Shown one piece after another: positions 50,458 to 62,647 of a stretch of DNA of 64,000 bases. This DNA comes from Magnolia sinica (Eukaryota; Streptophyta; Magnoliopsida; Magnoliales; Magnoliaceae). The notes beneath the pieces are model-generated. The model did no database searches and was not told the origin of the DNA. It was given only the letters and a program-made list of their open reading frames with translations. The position numbers were made by a program, and so were the translations under genes. The stretch is taken from NCBI RefSeq assembly GCF_029962835.1, contig NC_080574.1:26634001-26698000 (forward strand). Reading direction: 5' to 3'. Numbering within the stretch: position 1 is the first letter of the stretch; the number at the start of each line of letters is the position of its first letter.

Positions 50458-51055
50458 ACCATGGGCATTTAGGTCCATACAATCATTGGGGTGTTTGTAG
50501 AGCAGTGGAGCAAGATTGGACCGCATCTGATGGGAAATTTAGATAGGTAATGTGGAGGCCAACCAGCCCAAGTGCAACTAGGTGTATGGAAAGATTTTCA
50601 TACACTTAGCACAACACATCCAAAATGCAAGTCTGGTCATTGCAATGGCTCTGCCATGTTCTCATCACTACCACGTGACTGAATCAAAAACAAAAAACAA
50701 CAAGGCATTCTTTATCGAAAAAGCTGTGTGGTTCATCCCTAATGCATTTGCATGGAGAACGTGCAATCAACTCAAATCATATGCTTTGATCCCCGCAATA
50801 AGCTAATGCTTGACAACATGCAGTCATGGGGCACAGAGTGGACAAACGCATGGCCCCAAAATATGGTCGCTCGGTTGGTTTGGTTCATCACAGATGTCCA
50901 TTCTCCTCCATGTTGGTCCACTCCATTGATTCTTTGGATGTCGACCGTTGCTCTTTCCTCTCAAACAATCCTTTAATAAGCCTCCATCTTTACTTTAGGT
51001 AAGGGGTAATGGGTTGGGTTTGGGCCCGGCGTCTTCGGTTGGCCCGCTGATGCTA
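50458..51055. other. Intergenic, no recognised feature
   Basis: Two overlapping short ORFs without recognisable similarity. Confidence 0.4.
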
Positions 51056-51058
51056 TAA

Positions 51059-51891
51059 GGGCCCGTTTGGGCGGGCGGATTGAATGGTATTGAATGGAAT
51101 TAGGGTGGATTGCACATGTTTTAAGGTAATGATGGCGGCGTCAGTGGATTAGTTCCAATCCTATGGTATTCAGAGATCCCATGGCGAAAAATGTGGCATG
51201 TTTGGGAAGCCTGCCGTACCTAGGGATGCCAAGGAAATCCATCGCATCCCTCGTCCTCACCAAAGGTATGTGGAAAGCCTCCGACCATGAGAACTGCCTC
51301 AGACTCGTTGCTGTCGGCGTCCCCCATTGGTAATAGTCCACCGAGAAATCCAGCACCTTCTCCGTCGCCTTCTTCTCGAAGGGTGGCAGGAAAAGCTTAT
51401 CCTGCTCGCGTCGGATCTTCAACAGAATCTCTTGCGAAATACTGTGGTTCTTCACTTAGAAGAAGCCCCACTCGATTGAAGCGTCTACTATCTGCCACTT
51501 ACTCGCTTCCTTCTCTCCATCCGACATGCTTAGACGGCTGAGATCGATTAGCGGAAGGTGTCTCCTACATCGGACCTTTTGTTGTTGTCGTTATTCTCTT
51601 CTTCGTTTGGTTGGGAGGTCTGGAAGAGGGTCTTGTAGGCGTTTTGAAATGGCTGGTTGGATTCCATTTGGAGCGACTGAAAACAGAGTCGAAAGAGAGG
51701 TTTGAATAGCGTTTTGACCAAATGCGGGATTGGAGAATCCATCGTCTATCCTCTCGAATCCAGCGACCTACCGGATCCAAATAAATCTTTCGCCACCCAA
51801 ACAGGCTGGCATACGGACGGCGTTGGATTTGACAATCCAATCCCGTGTAATCCCTCATAATACTCTGGAATCCGCCCGTCCAAACGGCCCC
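51059..51891. mobile_element. TIR element carrying a captured host gene fragment (Pack-TYPE candidate)
   Basis: Inverted ends GGGCCCGTTTGGGCGGGCGG / CCGCCCGTCCAAACGGCCCC and TAA duplications at 51056-51058 and 51892-51894 (PIF/Harbinger-like, ends related to 15602-15984). Between sub-terminal sequences lies about 430 bp of gibberellin 2-oxidase-like coding sequence on the minus strand. No transposase, so it would move only with help. Confidence 0.85.
51241..51667 (-). pseudogene. Gibberellin 2-oxidase-like (2OG-Fe(II) dioxygenase N-terminal) fragment
   Basis: ATG at 51667 opens MESNQPFQNAYKTLF, like the start of C20-type GA 2-oxidases. After a broken stretch near 51530-51560 comes WQIVDASIEWGFF, then TAA where the family has Gln. 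NHSISQEILLKIRREQDKLF, PPFEKKATEKVLDFS, YQWGTPTATSLRQFSWSEAF and HIPL follow. The fragment ends there, before the iron-binding His/Asp residues. The family inactivates gibberellins; this copy cannot. Assignment is from remembered family sequence. Confidence 0.8.
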
Positions 51892-51894
51892 TAA

Positions 51895-54145
51895 GGTGAT
51901 TCTCAAGATTTAAAACACACACACAGATCAACTGTGAACGTTGTCATCCTCACTCTTTCTTGCAGTGCGGTCTACTTAAGCTTTGGTTTTTCCTCATATT
52001 TTTTTTTTTTTTTTTTTTTTTGTCTTTGTAGACACTTCATTTAAAATGAGATTAAACTATTATTCAGTTTTTAGTCGGAATTCCCCTAAAGGGATAAAGC
52101 GGAGGATTAGTGTATTCATCGGTTATGGAGAAAGAGCGGTGCTGGTTAACAGTCATTTATATGGGACAGGCCCAACGGGTTATGGGAAAACAACTAACTA
52201 GCTTTCTCACTGTTGGTTGCTCCTGTCGATGCATTTGGATTCGCACCTGGAAGTGGGACTGAAACGGGCTGTGCCTCCCCGCCTTTACTCCTCCTGCCCA
52301 TTTTAGCCGCGAGATCAATTGGTGAATGGTAGCTTCTCGGTCTCCTCTAGTTCCATTTGCAAAACAACTGGTGCTAGTGGTGTTTGAAAAGCATGAATCA
52401 ATGAAAGACGCTCGTCTGGATGGACCATTTGGTAAAAATCTTACTGATGAGAACTATACAATATGCCAATTTTTAAACCTTGATCAAGCCACATTTTAAC
52501 CCCTCGTTAAAATTTCAAACCAATCAAATGGAAAGTATCCTTGGCACCTCTCGAGGATAGCTACCATATTCAATTGACCAAAAATGAGCCAGACAGGGTA
52601 GATCTCAACAGCATATTTCAATTCCAACCTTGGAATTATTCACGTACTAATTAAGACCCAAAAGTAGTAAAAATTGATAGATGAACATTTAATGACAGCT
52701 TGTTTTCTAAAAGTATTTATGCAGCATTTGGGACCCAAAGATGACAAAAACTGACCGGCATTGATTTTTTAAAAGTTACGCTCCCATTTGCTTTGCATTC
52801 TAACATTCTATCCGGATAACAACCATGAGGGTAGCCTGTGAGCTTACAGGCAGTCCTTTAATAGCCGCCTATTTCTGTTTATATAAACTGCATTCAACAA
52901 CCATTCCAGGGGTGGTTATCAATCGACAGAGAGTGCTTTTAAATGAGAGAAAATACGTCATAAGGGTTTCTTGGGTGTGCTTAGTGTACGTATAGCGCCT
53001 ACTTGAGGTCGCAGAGTAGCCAGAGATTCATGACAGTGATGAAGTTTTGCTCAACTCAAGAGTTGTTTATTATCAACGCTGTTAAAGACCAGAGTATAGT
53101 CGTGGTTTTTTCGTTTTTCTTTTCTTTTTTTCACATTTCAAATCAATATGCAATTCAACTCTATATATTCCAATTATACTAGAAACACAAGCTCATTATT
53201 TATTTATTTATTTATGCAAATTTTTTCTCTCATCTATGTTCTTTTAAAAAGATAAAATAAAATCTAAATCTTGTGAAGTAAAACTAAATGTGACATTGCT
53301 CAAATTTCACAAAAACTTGATAAAAACTGATAAATTCTGTAAAGTGAATATCGTATATAAGTGCAGGAGAGAAAGGGTGTCTAACCCATTTATTTTTGTC
53401 ACCGGTGCTCCTACTCGAAATCTATGACAACATGCTAATCATGGGATCATTTTAGACCAAAAATCTTATGATTCTTTCACCTTTTAGGGTACATTTTTTT
53501 GTATAGACTGACGGACTACCCATGTTATTTCATTTGACCTGGAAAAAAACCTTAATTACCAAATTAGATTGCTATTTGTAGACGAACATAGAAAGATGAA
53601 AATAATCTTACTTTTTTCAGCTGCTTACCTTAACAACAAAGGTATTTTTGTCAAAAACAACCAACACCCATGCTTTAAAAATCGTCTTTGATAAGATAAG
53701 TTTTCCGGCAGAGAAAAAAACAGCATTGTACGGACTCACATGCGGTGCTAATTTTTTCCAGCAAAAACCAACAACAAAGTTCCAAGAAAGTGAGGGCATA
53801 CTGAGTCGCGTTCGCGGCACCGTTCCATACACTGAGCTAGGCAAATGGATGGACGGCATGGATAAAACACATGCATCGTGATGGGCCAAGGAGCATCGAT
53901 CAGTAGCCAATACGCAATCGGCGTCCAGGAAAGCGGTATATGCACTGCGAGACCCACACACCATTTGGACGAATAACATTCACCTCAACCGTTCCCCGTG
54001 TTGCAGCCACCTTAATTTTGAACCAGCTTGAATTTCTGGGCCTCGGTACAAGGTGGCGCACCTGATGGACGGTTTGGATCATGAAGTCGTTCCATCCACG
54101 CAAGCGAAAGTCATGCCCGCCGCGTGGCTCAACATGTCACAAATC
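51895..54145. other. Intergenic, relics only
   Basis: T run at 51999-52021, ATTTATTT repeats near 53200, and a foldback-family scrap at about 53820-53900 (GGATGGACGGCATGGATAAAACAC). No gene seen. Confidence 0.5.
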
Positions 54146-54154
54146 GTAAAGTAC

Positions 54155-54667
54155 GGACGCGGATTGAGTCCTACATAATCCGTCCGGGCAGGGATCTGTG
54201 GGGCCCACCGTGAGGTAAATGTTTTATCCACGCCATTCATCGCTTTAATAAGATCATTTTAAGGTATGATTATATAAATGAGGCAGGTCCACAGCTCAAG
54301 AGAACCACACAAAAGGAAGCTGTAGTGATAATGACACCCACCGTTGAAACCTTTCTAAGGGCCACCGTTATGTTTTTTTACCATCCAGCATATTCATAAG
54401 GTTATGTAGACGTGGATGAAGTGAAAACACAAATATCAGCTTGATCCGAAGCTTTTCCAGCTCTCAAGAAGTTTTTAATGGTGGACGTTCAATCCCCACT
54501 TTGTGGTCTACTTAAGCCCTGAACCTGCCTCATTTTTTTGGTAATATCTTAAAATGATCTGATAAAAACTATGAACGTCGTGGATAAAACACTTACATCA
54601 CAGTGGGCCCCACAGAGTCCTGTCCGGACGGATTTTGTCCGGGCGGGGTAGGACGCAATCCGCGTCC
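54155..54667. mobile_element. MULE-like foldback MITE just upstream of the TruA-like gene
   Basis: Inverted ends GGACGCGGATTGAGTCCTAC / GTAGGACGCAATCCGCGTCC, 513 bp. Flanks GTAAAGTAC (54146-54154) and CTAAAATAC (54668-54676) agree at 7 of 9. Its right end is 145 bp from the ATG at 54812, so it may supply part of the promoter. Confidence 0.82.
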
Positions 54668-54783
54668 CTAAAATACCCTCGCTACTCGCCCTAATTCTTC
54701 GAACAGAACATTTCGCGCCACTGGGAAGAAGCGGGAAGTGAGAAACGCAAAAGAAAACAGACGTTCACATCCCTCCCAAGAAA

Positions 54784-54801
54784 ATGCAACTGATCTCTTA
54801 A
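54784..54801 (+). promoter_or_regulatory. Short upstream ORF before the TruA-like gene
   Basis: Seen: ATG CAA CTG ATC TCT TAA, five codons and a stop, ending 10 bases before the proposed main ATG at 54812. The two ATGs share the context AAAATGCAAC / AAAATGCAAC. No other ATG was seen between the upstream MITE end (54667) and 54784. It could damp translation of the main ORF if it is in the transcript; the transcription start is unknown. Confidence 0.5.
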
Positions 54802-54811
54802 AAAGGAAAAA

Positions 54812-57800
54812 ATGCAACATGAAAAAGAAGAAGAACCCAAGCGTTCTCTCGAATCTCCCACTCCATCTCCGAAGCCCTCTAAGATTCCCAGGCCCGAAAA
54901 CCCCTCCCCCGCCATTCAAGAATCCATGTCCCAAAACCCTAGAATCCAAAGATACTTGATCGCCGTTGAATACATCGGCACTCGATTCTGCGGCTCGCAG
55001 AAGCAGCCAAACGACAGAACTGTCGTCGGCGTTCTTGAGGTACATGATCTCATCGCTCAATATATCCATCTATCCGCTAGTTCGCCTTGTTGTTGACTGA
55101 TTCTCTATGTTTCACTACATCCATGTCGTTTTTATTTTTGGGATTTGATATCCTCATCTACCTTGATTCGTGAATACAAGCACCCTTTCGACATCTGGTA
55201 ATGTAGTAGTACAATTCACGCTATTCTATCGCCAAAGGTGGAAAAGATGGGTTGTTGTTTAATCAGCTGGGTGTAAATTCTCCTCATGTAGGTCTAATTG
55301 AATGGTCTGAGCAGTTTGAAATCTATAGCCCTGGAAGTGTTCAGCTAATATTGGTGATAATATGGCCTTCAAGAACTCCTCCACGCTGCATTTGGATGTG
55401 CACATGGATTGAATTGCAAACACAATTTAGTCGAGTGAAAATGTCAAAATATCAACAACATTTCACCGAAGTATCATAATGATGAGGTAGAGCTGAAAGT
55501 CATAGTTGTGTTCCCTTCAATTTGGAGGCCGTATCCTCAGTATGGATTCCATGTAAGGAAAATCCCAAATTGGTAATCTCCACTGTATTAGGCCATTGAT
55601 TGCAATTCGATTCAATTGTGCATCGAAACATCATCATCATCATCATCACCATCCCAATTAATCGGGGTCAGTATGTGAGTCTTGTTCCACTATTCGGCCC
55701 ATTCCACTTTGTCATGTTCCGCCATTCCACTCTATCAAATTGTGCATCCAAACCATGGTTTTAAATATCGACTACGATGGTGTATTGGCCACGTTGTATT
55801 GTTATTGGCCCACCCTTGTACGCGATACCAAGGGCCAATATGAGGCTGTATCAGCCTGTACTGTATCAGTATTTGATGTCCCATTAAAGGGACTGGTGCC
55901 GATATTTAAAACCTTGATCCAAATGTACCGTTAGGGTTATTGATCTTTCGAGAGCTCCAGGACTCCCTTCAAGTCAATATGCTTCAGCTAGAAGTAGATA
56001 ACCACAGGTGGATTGTTCTATTGTTTGCTCTTTACGTGCCTGCAAAAATAAAGGAAAGTAGGTTTCGAATGTTTCGACAACAGGACTAACGAAGGACACG
56101 AACTTCATTCCTATCAACAATGGGTGACTGAATGATATCTGTTGAGTAGTAACTCTTATACAACCATGAATCTGAGGACATATTGTAAAACTGGGCCTAT
56201 AGTTTTTACAAGTGGGGACCCTGGTTTGGTGATTCCATACCATTGATATGTTGGGTTCTAATTTCTCAGGGTCCTCCTGACAGTTAATGAATGATAAGAT
56301 ATAGTTCATAAATATTATGCAATGTGTCTCGATCATCTTCCTTGATTTCAGTATCCTTTCTGATTGTCATGATTAGAAGTAGCTGTGTATGAATTTTGAT
56401 TTCTATCTTGGGTAGTAATGTAGTATGTGCTAACTATCTGGGCAGATGGTAGAAATGGTTGAAAAGAGAGTAAACCTGTACAAGAAATATAATTGATGAA
56501 GACTGAAGAGAAAGATGAATGGCAATTTAAATAACAACTCAATATCAGTAGAGAAGTGACAGATCGCATAGTGGATAATAAAAAGGGGGAATGATCATGT
56601 GGGCAACAATGATTGCCTATAATGGAATCAAGTCAGTTGATTTTAATTTAAAAGGAGATCCACATATGCTTATCCAAAATTATGTACGCAAATTAAAACA
56701 GTTTATGTTGGTGGTTTCTTAGATAGATCGTGGATGGAAGCATCAACCAGAAGAGTAAGATCGTAAAGCTGGGCTAATTTTAAAAGGAGATGAACATATG
56801 CTTATCCAAAATTACATAGGCAAATTAAAACAGTTTATGTTGGTGGTTTCTTAGATAGATCGTGGATGGAAGCATCAACCAGAAGAGTAAGAGCTTAAAG
56901 CTGGGCTAATTTTTGCCAGGAAAAGCAAAGGGTTGGTGTAGGCAATGTAATGTGGCTTATAAGGATTGGTGTGAAATCTTCCACACCAATTGGCGACATT
57001 AAAAGATTAAAGAGGGACTATTTTTGGCTGGACAAACAACTAAACAACTGGCAATACTGGAGTTTCCTCATGGAGCACTTATTTCATGGAAGAGTGAAGG
57101 TATCAGAAAGTCTATAATTTTTTATTTTTTATTTTTTTATTTTTGTGGTACAAGAATTATTCTGATATAACAAATTGTTGATTAAAAAACCCTGGAAGTT
57201 GGGATTTTCATTTTTGGAGCTTTTGAAGGGAGAAAAGCAAATAGAATGGGTTAGGGATCATGTGCAATGCACCCAAAAAAAAGGAAAAAGAAAAAGGAAT
57301 CAGTCATGCATGTTGTAACTTGCAGCATGCACTGGCCAAACAGATATTGAAGGAATTGTGAAGCCCTTTAGAAGCACCATTGAGCTTGTCTGAAATTTTA
57401 TTCTTGAGTTTTGACATTCATTCTAGGTTTCATAAAACCAACCCTCCATCACTTGCGATCATCTTGTAACATGAAGAAGATGGTTCCTCCAAGAATCCCA
57501 AATCCTATGTCAACATAAAAGTTGCTCAATGGTGAAGGCAAGAGTTAGTTACCATAAAAAAGGAAGGTGCTGAATGCTTTGGCATTTTTCTTATATTAGG
57601 TTATTCTTTTATGGGAGTATCTTGTACACTTAGACATAGTTAGACACTCCGCATGATTGTGAGTACATGTAACTGGCTCCTCATTAAATAAATTCATTCT
57701 GTTCACTTATTTCAAATTCTTTTGTGACATGGCATTGCCATAAACTTCGGCAGTGTCTATGGACCAAACTTTTAAGCTTTGCAAATCTGGTTTTGGTGGT

Positions 57801-58852
57801 TTGTATATCAATTATGGGTCCCTTCTTTGTTCTTAATGGAATGATGGAAACATCATATTGGAACAAAGGGACAGTTCTTTTTGGTTAAACAGAAACTTGA
57901 TATTAAATTTTTTATCTCTTTTAGCTTTCATCAATTTGGTATGATGTTAGATACACGCCCTTACCTGCAAATTTTTTAGAGGATTACTTTTCTTGATCCA
58001 TGGAATAATTTGATCTCAGTAACTTTGACATCTTTATGCTTCTTGTAGGAGGCTTTTCATAAATTCATTGGGCAGCCTGTTTCAATCTTGTGCTCCAGTC
58101 GAACTGTAAGTTCAATTTCTACTTGAAAGCAAAGGCATTTCAGTGTGACCCCTCCTTGTTGTAAATTTTTTTCCTTCTTAAATCATCAGATGTATTCAAA
58201 TGGGTCACATTATGCAGCAGATGATTTTTTGCCCTTGTGATTTTCTGGATCCACTTGACTGCTCTAGCGTATTATTATCTGTCTGATTATTTATGTTGGA
58301 GCACAGTGTTCTTTTGAGGAGGCCTGACTAAACTTGCATTTTTTGTCTGTATATAAGATGTATTCTGTGGATAAGTGCCATTAAATAATCATTTGTGTGT
58401 TGTACGAGCACAACATTCTTTTGAGGAGGCCTGAGTAAACTTGCATTTGTCATCTCTACGTAAGATGCATTCTGCGGATAAGTGCCATCAAGTAATCATT
58501 TGTGTTGCACTTCCTCTGTAGTTTAAGAAATTTGCTTTTGGTGCTACTGTGCAGTAACTGTGCTTAGTACTTGCTGTTTGTCTATGTGCAACATCTACAA
58601 AATGCTAGACCACTGAACACACATCTTCTGTCGAGTCTATTGGGCGTGCAAGCGCGACTTCTCAATTGCTACGCTTAATGCATAGTATATTTAATTTCTG
58701 GCGTGTTTTATCTTTTGTTTGCTTCAGTCCTGTCCAAGTTATTAGTTTGCATGGAACATGATGATGAATATTGCTGATTCAGGATGCAGGAGTGCATGCT
58801 TTATCAAACGTTTGCCATGTAGATGTGGAGCGCATCAGCAAAAGGAAGCCTG
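54812..58852 (+). CDS. TruA-family tRNA pseudouridine synthase, exons 1-3 (partial)
   Basis: Isomerises uridines in tRNA (the TruA/PUS3 group acts around positions 38-40). Exons seen: 54812-55039 (76 codons), 58049-58105 (19 codons), 58783 to about 58852. Exon 1 has a charged Pro/Ser-rich leader of about 45 residues without a clear transit peptide, then YLIAVEYIGTRFCGSQKQP and RTVVGVLE, the TruA N-terminal signature. Exon 2 is EAFHKFIGQPVSILCSSRT. Exon 3 opens with the catalytic Asp in DAGVHALSNVCHVDVE, so the active-site motif is split exactly by intron 2. Introns 1 and 2 are GT-AG; intron 1 is 3009 bp. The exon 3 donor (GTGCTG after ...KRKPG) is weak and its position tentative. No later exon was recognised in the remaining 5.1 kb. 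The gene may continue beyond the window or be broken. A second in-frame Met lies at about codon 39. Confidence 0.85.
55753..55916. mobile_element. MITE, hAT-like, in TruA intron 1
   Basis: Ends CCATGGTTTTAAATATCG / CGATATTTAAAACCTTG are inverted. Duplication ATCCAAA at 55746-55752 and 55917-55923. 164 bp. Confidence 0.75.
56647..56910. repeat. Tandem duplication, 132-bp units, TruA intron 1
   Basis: Units 56647-56778 and 56779-56910, nearly identical (GTTTATGTTGGTGGTTTCTT, GATCGTGGATGGAAGCATCA). Confidence 0.92.
58301..58512. repeat. Tandem duplication, 107-bp units, TruA intron 2
   Basis: Units start GCACA at 58301 and 58408 and share TTCTTTTGAGGAGGCCTGA and GATAAGTGCCAT. Confidence 0.9.
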
Positions 58853-58899
58853 GTGCTGTGGTATTTTGCCAACTCATCCATCTAAGTTTTTTCTTTCAT

Positions 58900-58980
58900 G
58901 AGTATGTTCTATTCATCCCAAGTTTTGACTTGGGTTTGGATGCTGTAGTTTCCTCCTAATAAAATCTTTAAAAAAAAAAA
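58900..58980 (+). mobile_element. Retroposon 3' tail
   Basis: TTTCCTCCTAATAAAATCTTT followed by an A run (58970-58980), as at the 3' end of a plant LINE or processed transcript. It lies just after exon 3 of the TruA-like gene. Confidence 0.45.
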
Positions 58981-60139
58981 TCTTCTTTATCCTTAAATCA
59001 CTTTGAAAAATCCAATATAAAGTCAAGCAGTGCAATGCTTCTCTTTTCAGTAGCTTGAAGATATGTAGTGCCCTGTTATTCTGATCATAAATGCTGTCCA
59101 TATTTGGATTCTCCTCTGGACCCGTCGATTTACCATGTTTGGCCTCGTAGATTGCCTCCTGCACACAGTAAAATCAGACTTAAAAAACTCTCACCAAGTT
59201 ACAAGAAACTTGCCTTGCTTGCTAGTTAAGGTACGAACTAGTGCTGGTAAGGTCTAGCGTGTAACTAAGTCCACCCAACTGATCAAAGAGAGATGCGATC
59301 AAAGGGAGGGGATGCTTGTTCTTCACGGTCAACTTGTTCAACACCTGGTAATCCATAAAAAAGTTATATCATCCTCTTAGAGAAAAAATATATCATGTTT
59401 CTACAAAACAAGCAGCATTTGATAACCACCCATGTTTTGTTTGAATTGATAAGCTTTTAGCGTTCCTTTTTTGTGTGAACAAAAGCTCCAGAACTTGTAT
59501 GGTTGAGTTGGTGATCAATTTCACTCCAACATTCCAAAAAAATAAAATAAAAATACGATGCCCAGTTTTCATGGCTCTTTATTTTTTTAAAAAGGAATGG
59601 TGAAGGAGCTTGCTAGTGCTTTGTGGTCAATGTAATCATCCCATTAGGACAACCACTAGCTAACATTATTCAGCAGTGCTGGTTCCTTATGGATAATGGT
59701 TAGTTTATACTTTATACTGTTGGGTTGATTCGGAATTTTATGACCTTGAGTTTAGATAGCTTGCTTGAGAGTCATTTAGCATTACTAATTAAAGTTCATA
59801 TCTATGAGTGTATGATGATCCTAGTAACAAGCACTCCACTTAAATTTGCCGTGTTGAACATGTGTTGGTGTTGGACATGCACAACCCTCATCGACCATAC
59901 TTACAATATCAAAGATATTTTGAAAATATCACGCTATTACCATGATATCTTCTTAAATGTAATTTTGGGAGATATCATGTCATTTCCTATTTATCATTAA
60001 AATCGAAGATGACACATATTATCACAATATTGTTGTTGTTCTTATTATTACCATTTGATCGGACTGGATTAGGAGGGTCCACTGCAACTCCTACTTCACA
60101 AGGGATCGTAACCATACGATCAAACCACAACCAATCCAT
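58981..60139. other. Sequence after TruA exon 3, no exon recognised
   Basis: Read for later TruA motifs without success. Short ORFs only. Confidence 0.4.
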
Positions 60140-62060
60140 TCTTTTTCCCATTCTTAGGAAAATGCGGTGTCTCCCTCGTACTATTTGCCACGTTTTCCTC
60201 TTAGGAAAATAACCATTTTGTCCTCAAGAAAATGCCACGTGTTTCCCTTTGACTTTTTTATGCAGGACATGAAATTTAAATATGATATGCAAGATTTCAA
60301 GCTTAGATCATACTAATTCAGAAACAATAACATAAAAATTCTACATCCCACACAAAAGTTCAAACATTCAAGCAAGGGGAATCTGTGCGGGTCTAGGCCT
60401 ACACAGGCTAGGACTGGATCAGCAAAATTATGGACCAAACGATGCTCAAAGGAAAATAGAAATCATCCACACATGCACAGTAACCAGTCCCTAATCCAAG
60501 GGATTCACCAATTTCAATTCAAGGAACCCTAGGATAAAAAAAAGGACAAATAAATTAAAGATAATGCAATCTAGGGTTAGGGTTTATGAAATTAGATACA
60601 AAAAGAGAGAAAATAAGAAGGAAAACCTGAACCGATGAAAGTCCACGAGTGCGGACAGCGGCAGGGCTTGGCACACGTGCGCACAAACCTGGCTGCATGT
60701 GCGAGCGGGGCTCAATTCCCCAAACAGCCTCCTTGGCCCTGGTCGGCCAGGGGAGGTCTTCAAAACCTCCAAGTTTCGTGGCGATCTGACGTATGGTCTG
60801 TGCGTAGTGATCCGCCGATGTTTCGGCCCTCTTGCAGGGCCAGACTCTGGAAACTGGCTGTAGGGATAAGAACGGCTGCAAAGTAAAAACTGGTGGATTT
60901 AAAACAAGAATGTTGTATAAGGTGAGAGATATGGATGAAATAAGGTAGGGGCGGATTGGGATAGGCGTGGCTTTGCACCACGGTAGTTAGCCATTCGAAA
61001 AGGGAGGACTTCGCACCCACTTGAATTTTTCCACAAATCAAAACTCAGAGAGTAGGAAAAAAAAAACACGTATGAATTTTTATTAATCTCAATGAATCAA
61101 AAATAACTACAAGGGGTGCCTATTTATAAGAAAACCTTATACCCCAAAACTCGCGCCATGTGCGCAACCTATTACTTGGTGATGAAGTAAACCAAAATAA
61201 AAATTAATCAAAGAAATCTAAAACATCCATGATATTTTAAATAACATAAATAATCAAAACATAAAATATGAAATTAATCCGACTAGTGGGCCACGATCAT
61301 GAGATCCCATGATGGGCTTTACTTGGCTATCGGGCCTACACTCTTGAACCAAAACTCCGTCTTCTAACTAGGAGGTCCTCCCTGGACGTCGTCATCTAGC
61401 CAGATCGATGGTGGGGCCCTCCTCCTTGTGTACGTGCATAGGGGGGCGGCGTGTGTGCGCGTGTGCGCGTGATGTCCCCATCACTTTTCCCATGTGTTCT
61501 TCTTAGAAAAAGGTCATGTGTCACCCTTGGGAAAATGTCGCATATTTGATATCTCCCTTTAACCTCTTGCCATGTATTCCCTTTAGAAAAATGTGGCGCA
61601 TCTCCCTTTTTGTCCTTTTGCCATGTATCCATTTAGGAAATGCCATGTGTCCCCTTTTGTCCTTTTGCAATGAGCCTCCTTTTTGTCTCTTTGCCACCAA
61701 GGTATGCCGTAATGGAAACGGTGGGCGCAACGGTCCCCACCATTTCCATTATGCGTAATGACCATTATGCCCTGTAATGGTGACGAATTTTTTTTTTTTT
61801 TAAAAAGAAGAAAAAAAGCTCAGAAAAATATGGAAAAAATCCCAAAATTTAATTTCCTAAATACGTAATATCAATAATAAGATTATATTAGATGCGACCG
61901 TAATTGCCGTTGTAGGGCCACTTTTTCCAGGGTGCTCGTTATGCCCTTGTATTGCGTAACGGGCCCAGCTGATATTGTTACGTAACGGATTCGACACACT
62001 TTGCATGTGCTCGCCTTAGGAAAATGCCATCTTTTCCTTTGAGTTTTTGCCCAAAAGCAT
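60140..62060. repeat. Degenerate minisatellite, interrupted by a solo LTR and a MITE-like segment
   Basis: Blocks at 60150-60257, 61484-61690 and 61995-62055 repeat a unit near 45-50 bp of the form TTAGGAAAATGCCATGTGT plus TCCCTTTTGTCCTTTTGCC. The segment 61690-61990 (GTAATGGAAACGGTGGG ... TACGTAACGGATT) looks like a decayed MITE. Confidence 0.65.
60258..61483 (-). mobile_element. Solo LTR of the chromovirus family
   Basis: Homologous over its full length to 7264-8467. Perfect duplication CTTTT at 60253-60257 and 61484-61488. The first two bases read TT in place of TG. Minus-strand TATA box at 61129-61120. No internal region beside it. Confidence 0.93.
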
Positions 62061-62089
62061 TTGAAAATTGGTGGGCCCCTCTCTGATAA

Positions 62090-62091
<2 letters not shown>

Positions 62092-62122
<31 letters not shown>
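62092..62122. repeat. (TC)n microsatellite
   Basis: About 15 TC units. Confidence 0.95.
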
Positions 62123-62124
<2 letters not shown>

Positions 62125-62647
62125 CTCGTTGATTGGCTGTTCTAATTAGATTTTTTTTTCTTTCCTAAAATCACATAACAACTAAAATTTTTAAATCTAC
62201 ATATTAAGAATTTTTAAAATAAAAAAATCTAAAATTTTCAAAATATGTAGGCCCACATATCCATATGCAATCCACACCATTCATCTTTGTACACATTGTG
62301 TATATGATGGTGTCTATGTCCAATCATGATAATTTTTATGTGGATCTAACCTAGTGACCATTTGAGGTGTGGGACCCACCCTTAGCTTGCTATTGATGGG
62401 GCCCCATAACCTTTGGACTATTGGATCAGCATGTGAGGCCATTAAATGTGTTGTGGACAACCCATGTCCAATACCTATGAGCCAGTAAATTGTGGACCAT
62501 TTTCGGCCTAGTTAAAGCTCCCCTTTTAGGGATTTGATTCATTAGTTTTCTCTATTTGTCATGTTCTTTGAAATGAGTGTCACTTGTTCAAATGAGACTT
62601 TGGATCGTGAAGTTATTAGACAGTCAGGATCGATCATATTTTGAACA

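Noticed and set aside
51983-52201. ORF ending in GTGPTGYGKTTN, which looks like a P-loop or kinesin motif
   Set aside because: Poly-Phe start from a T run, no further motor or ATPase motifs, low-complexity context.
54808-55069. Minus-strand ORFs opposite TruA exon 1
   Set aside because: Shadows of the plus-strand exon; the plus frame has the family motifs and splice sites.
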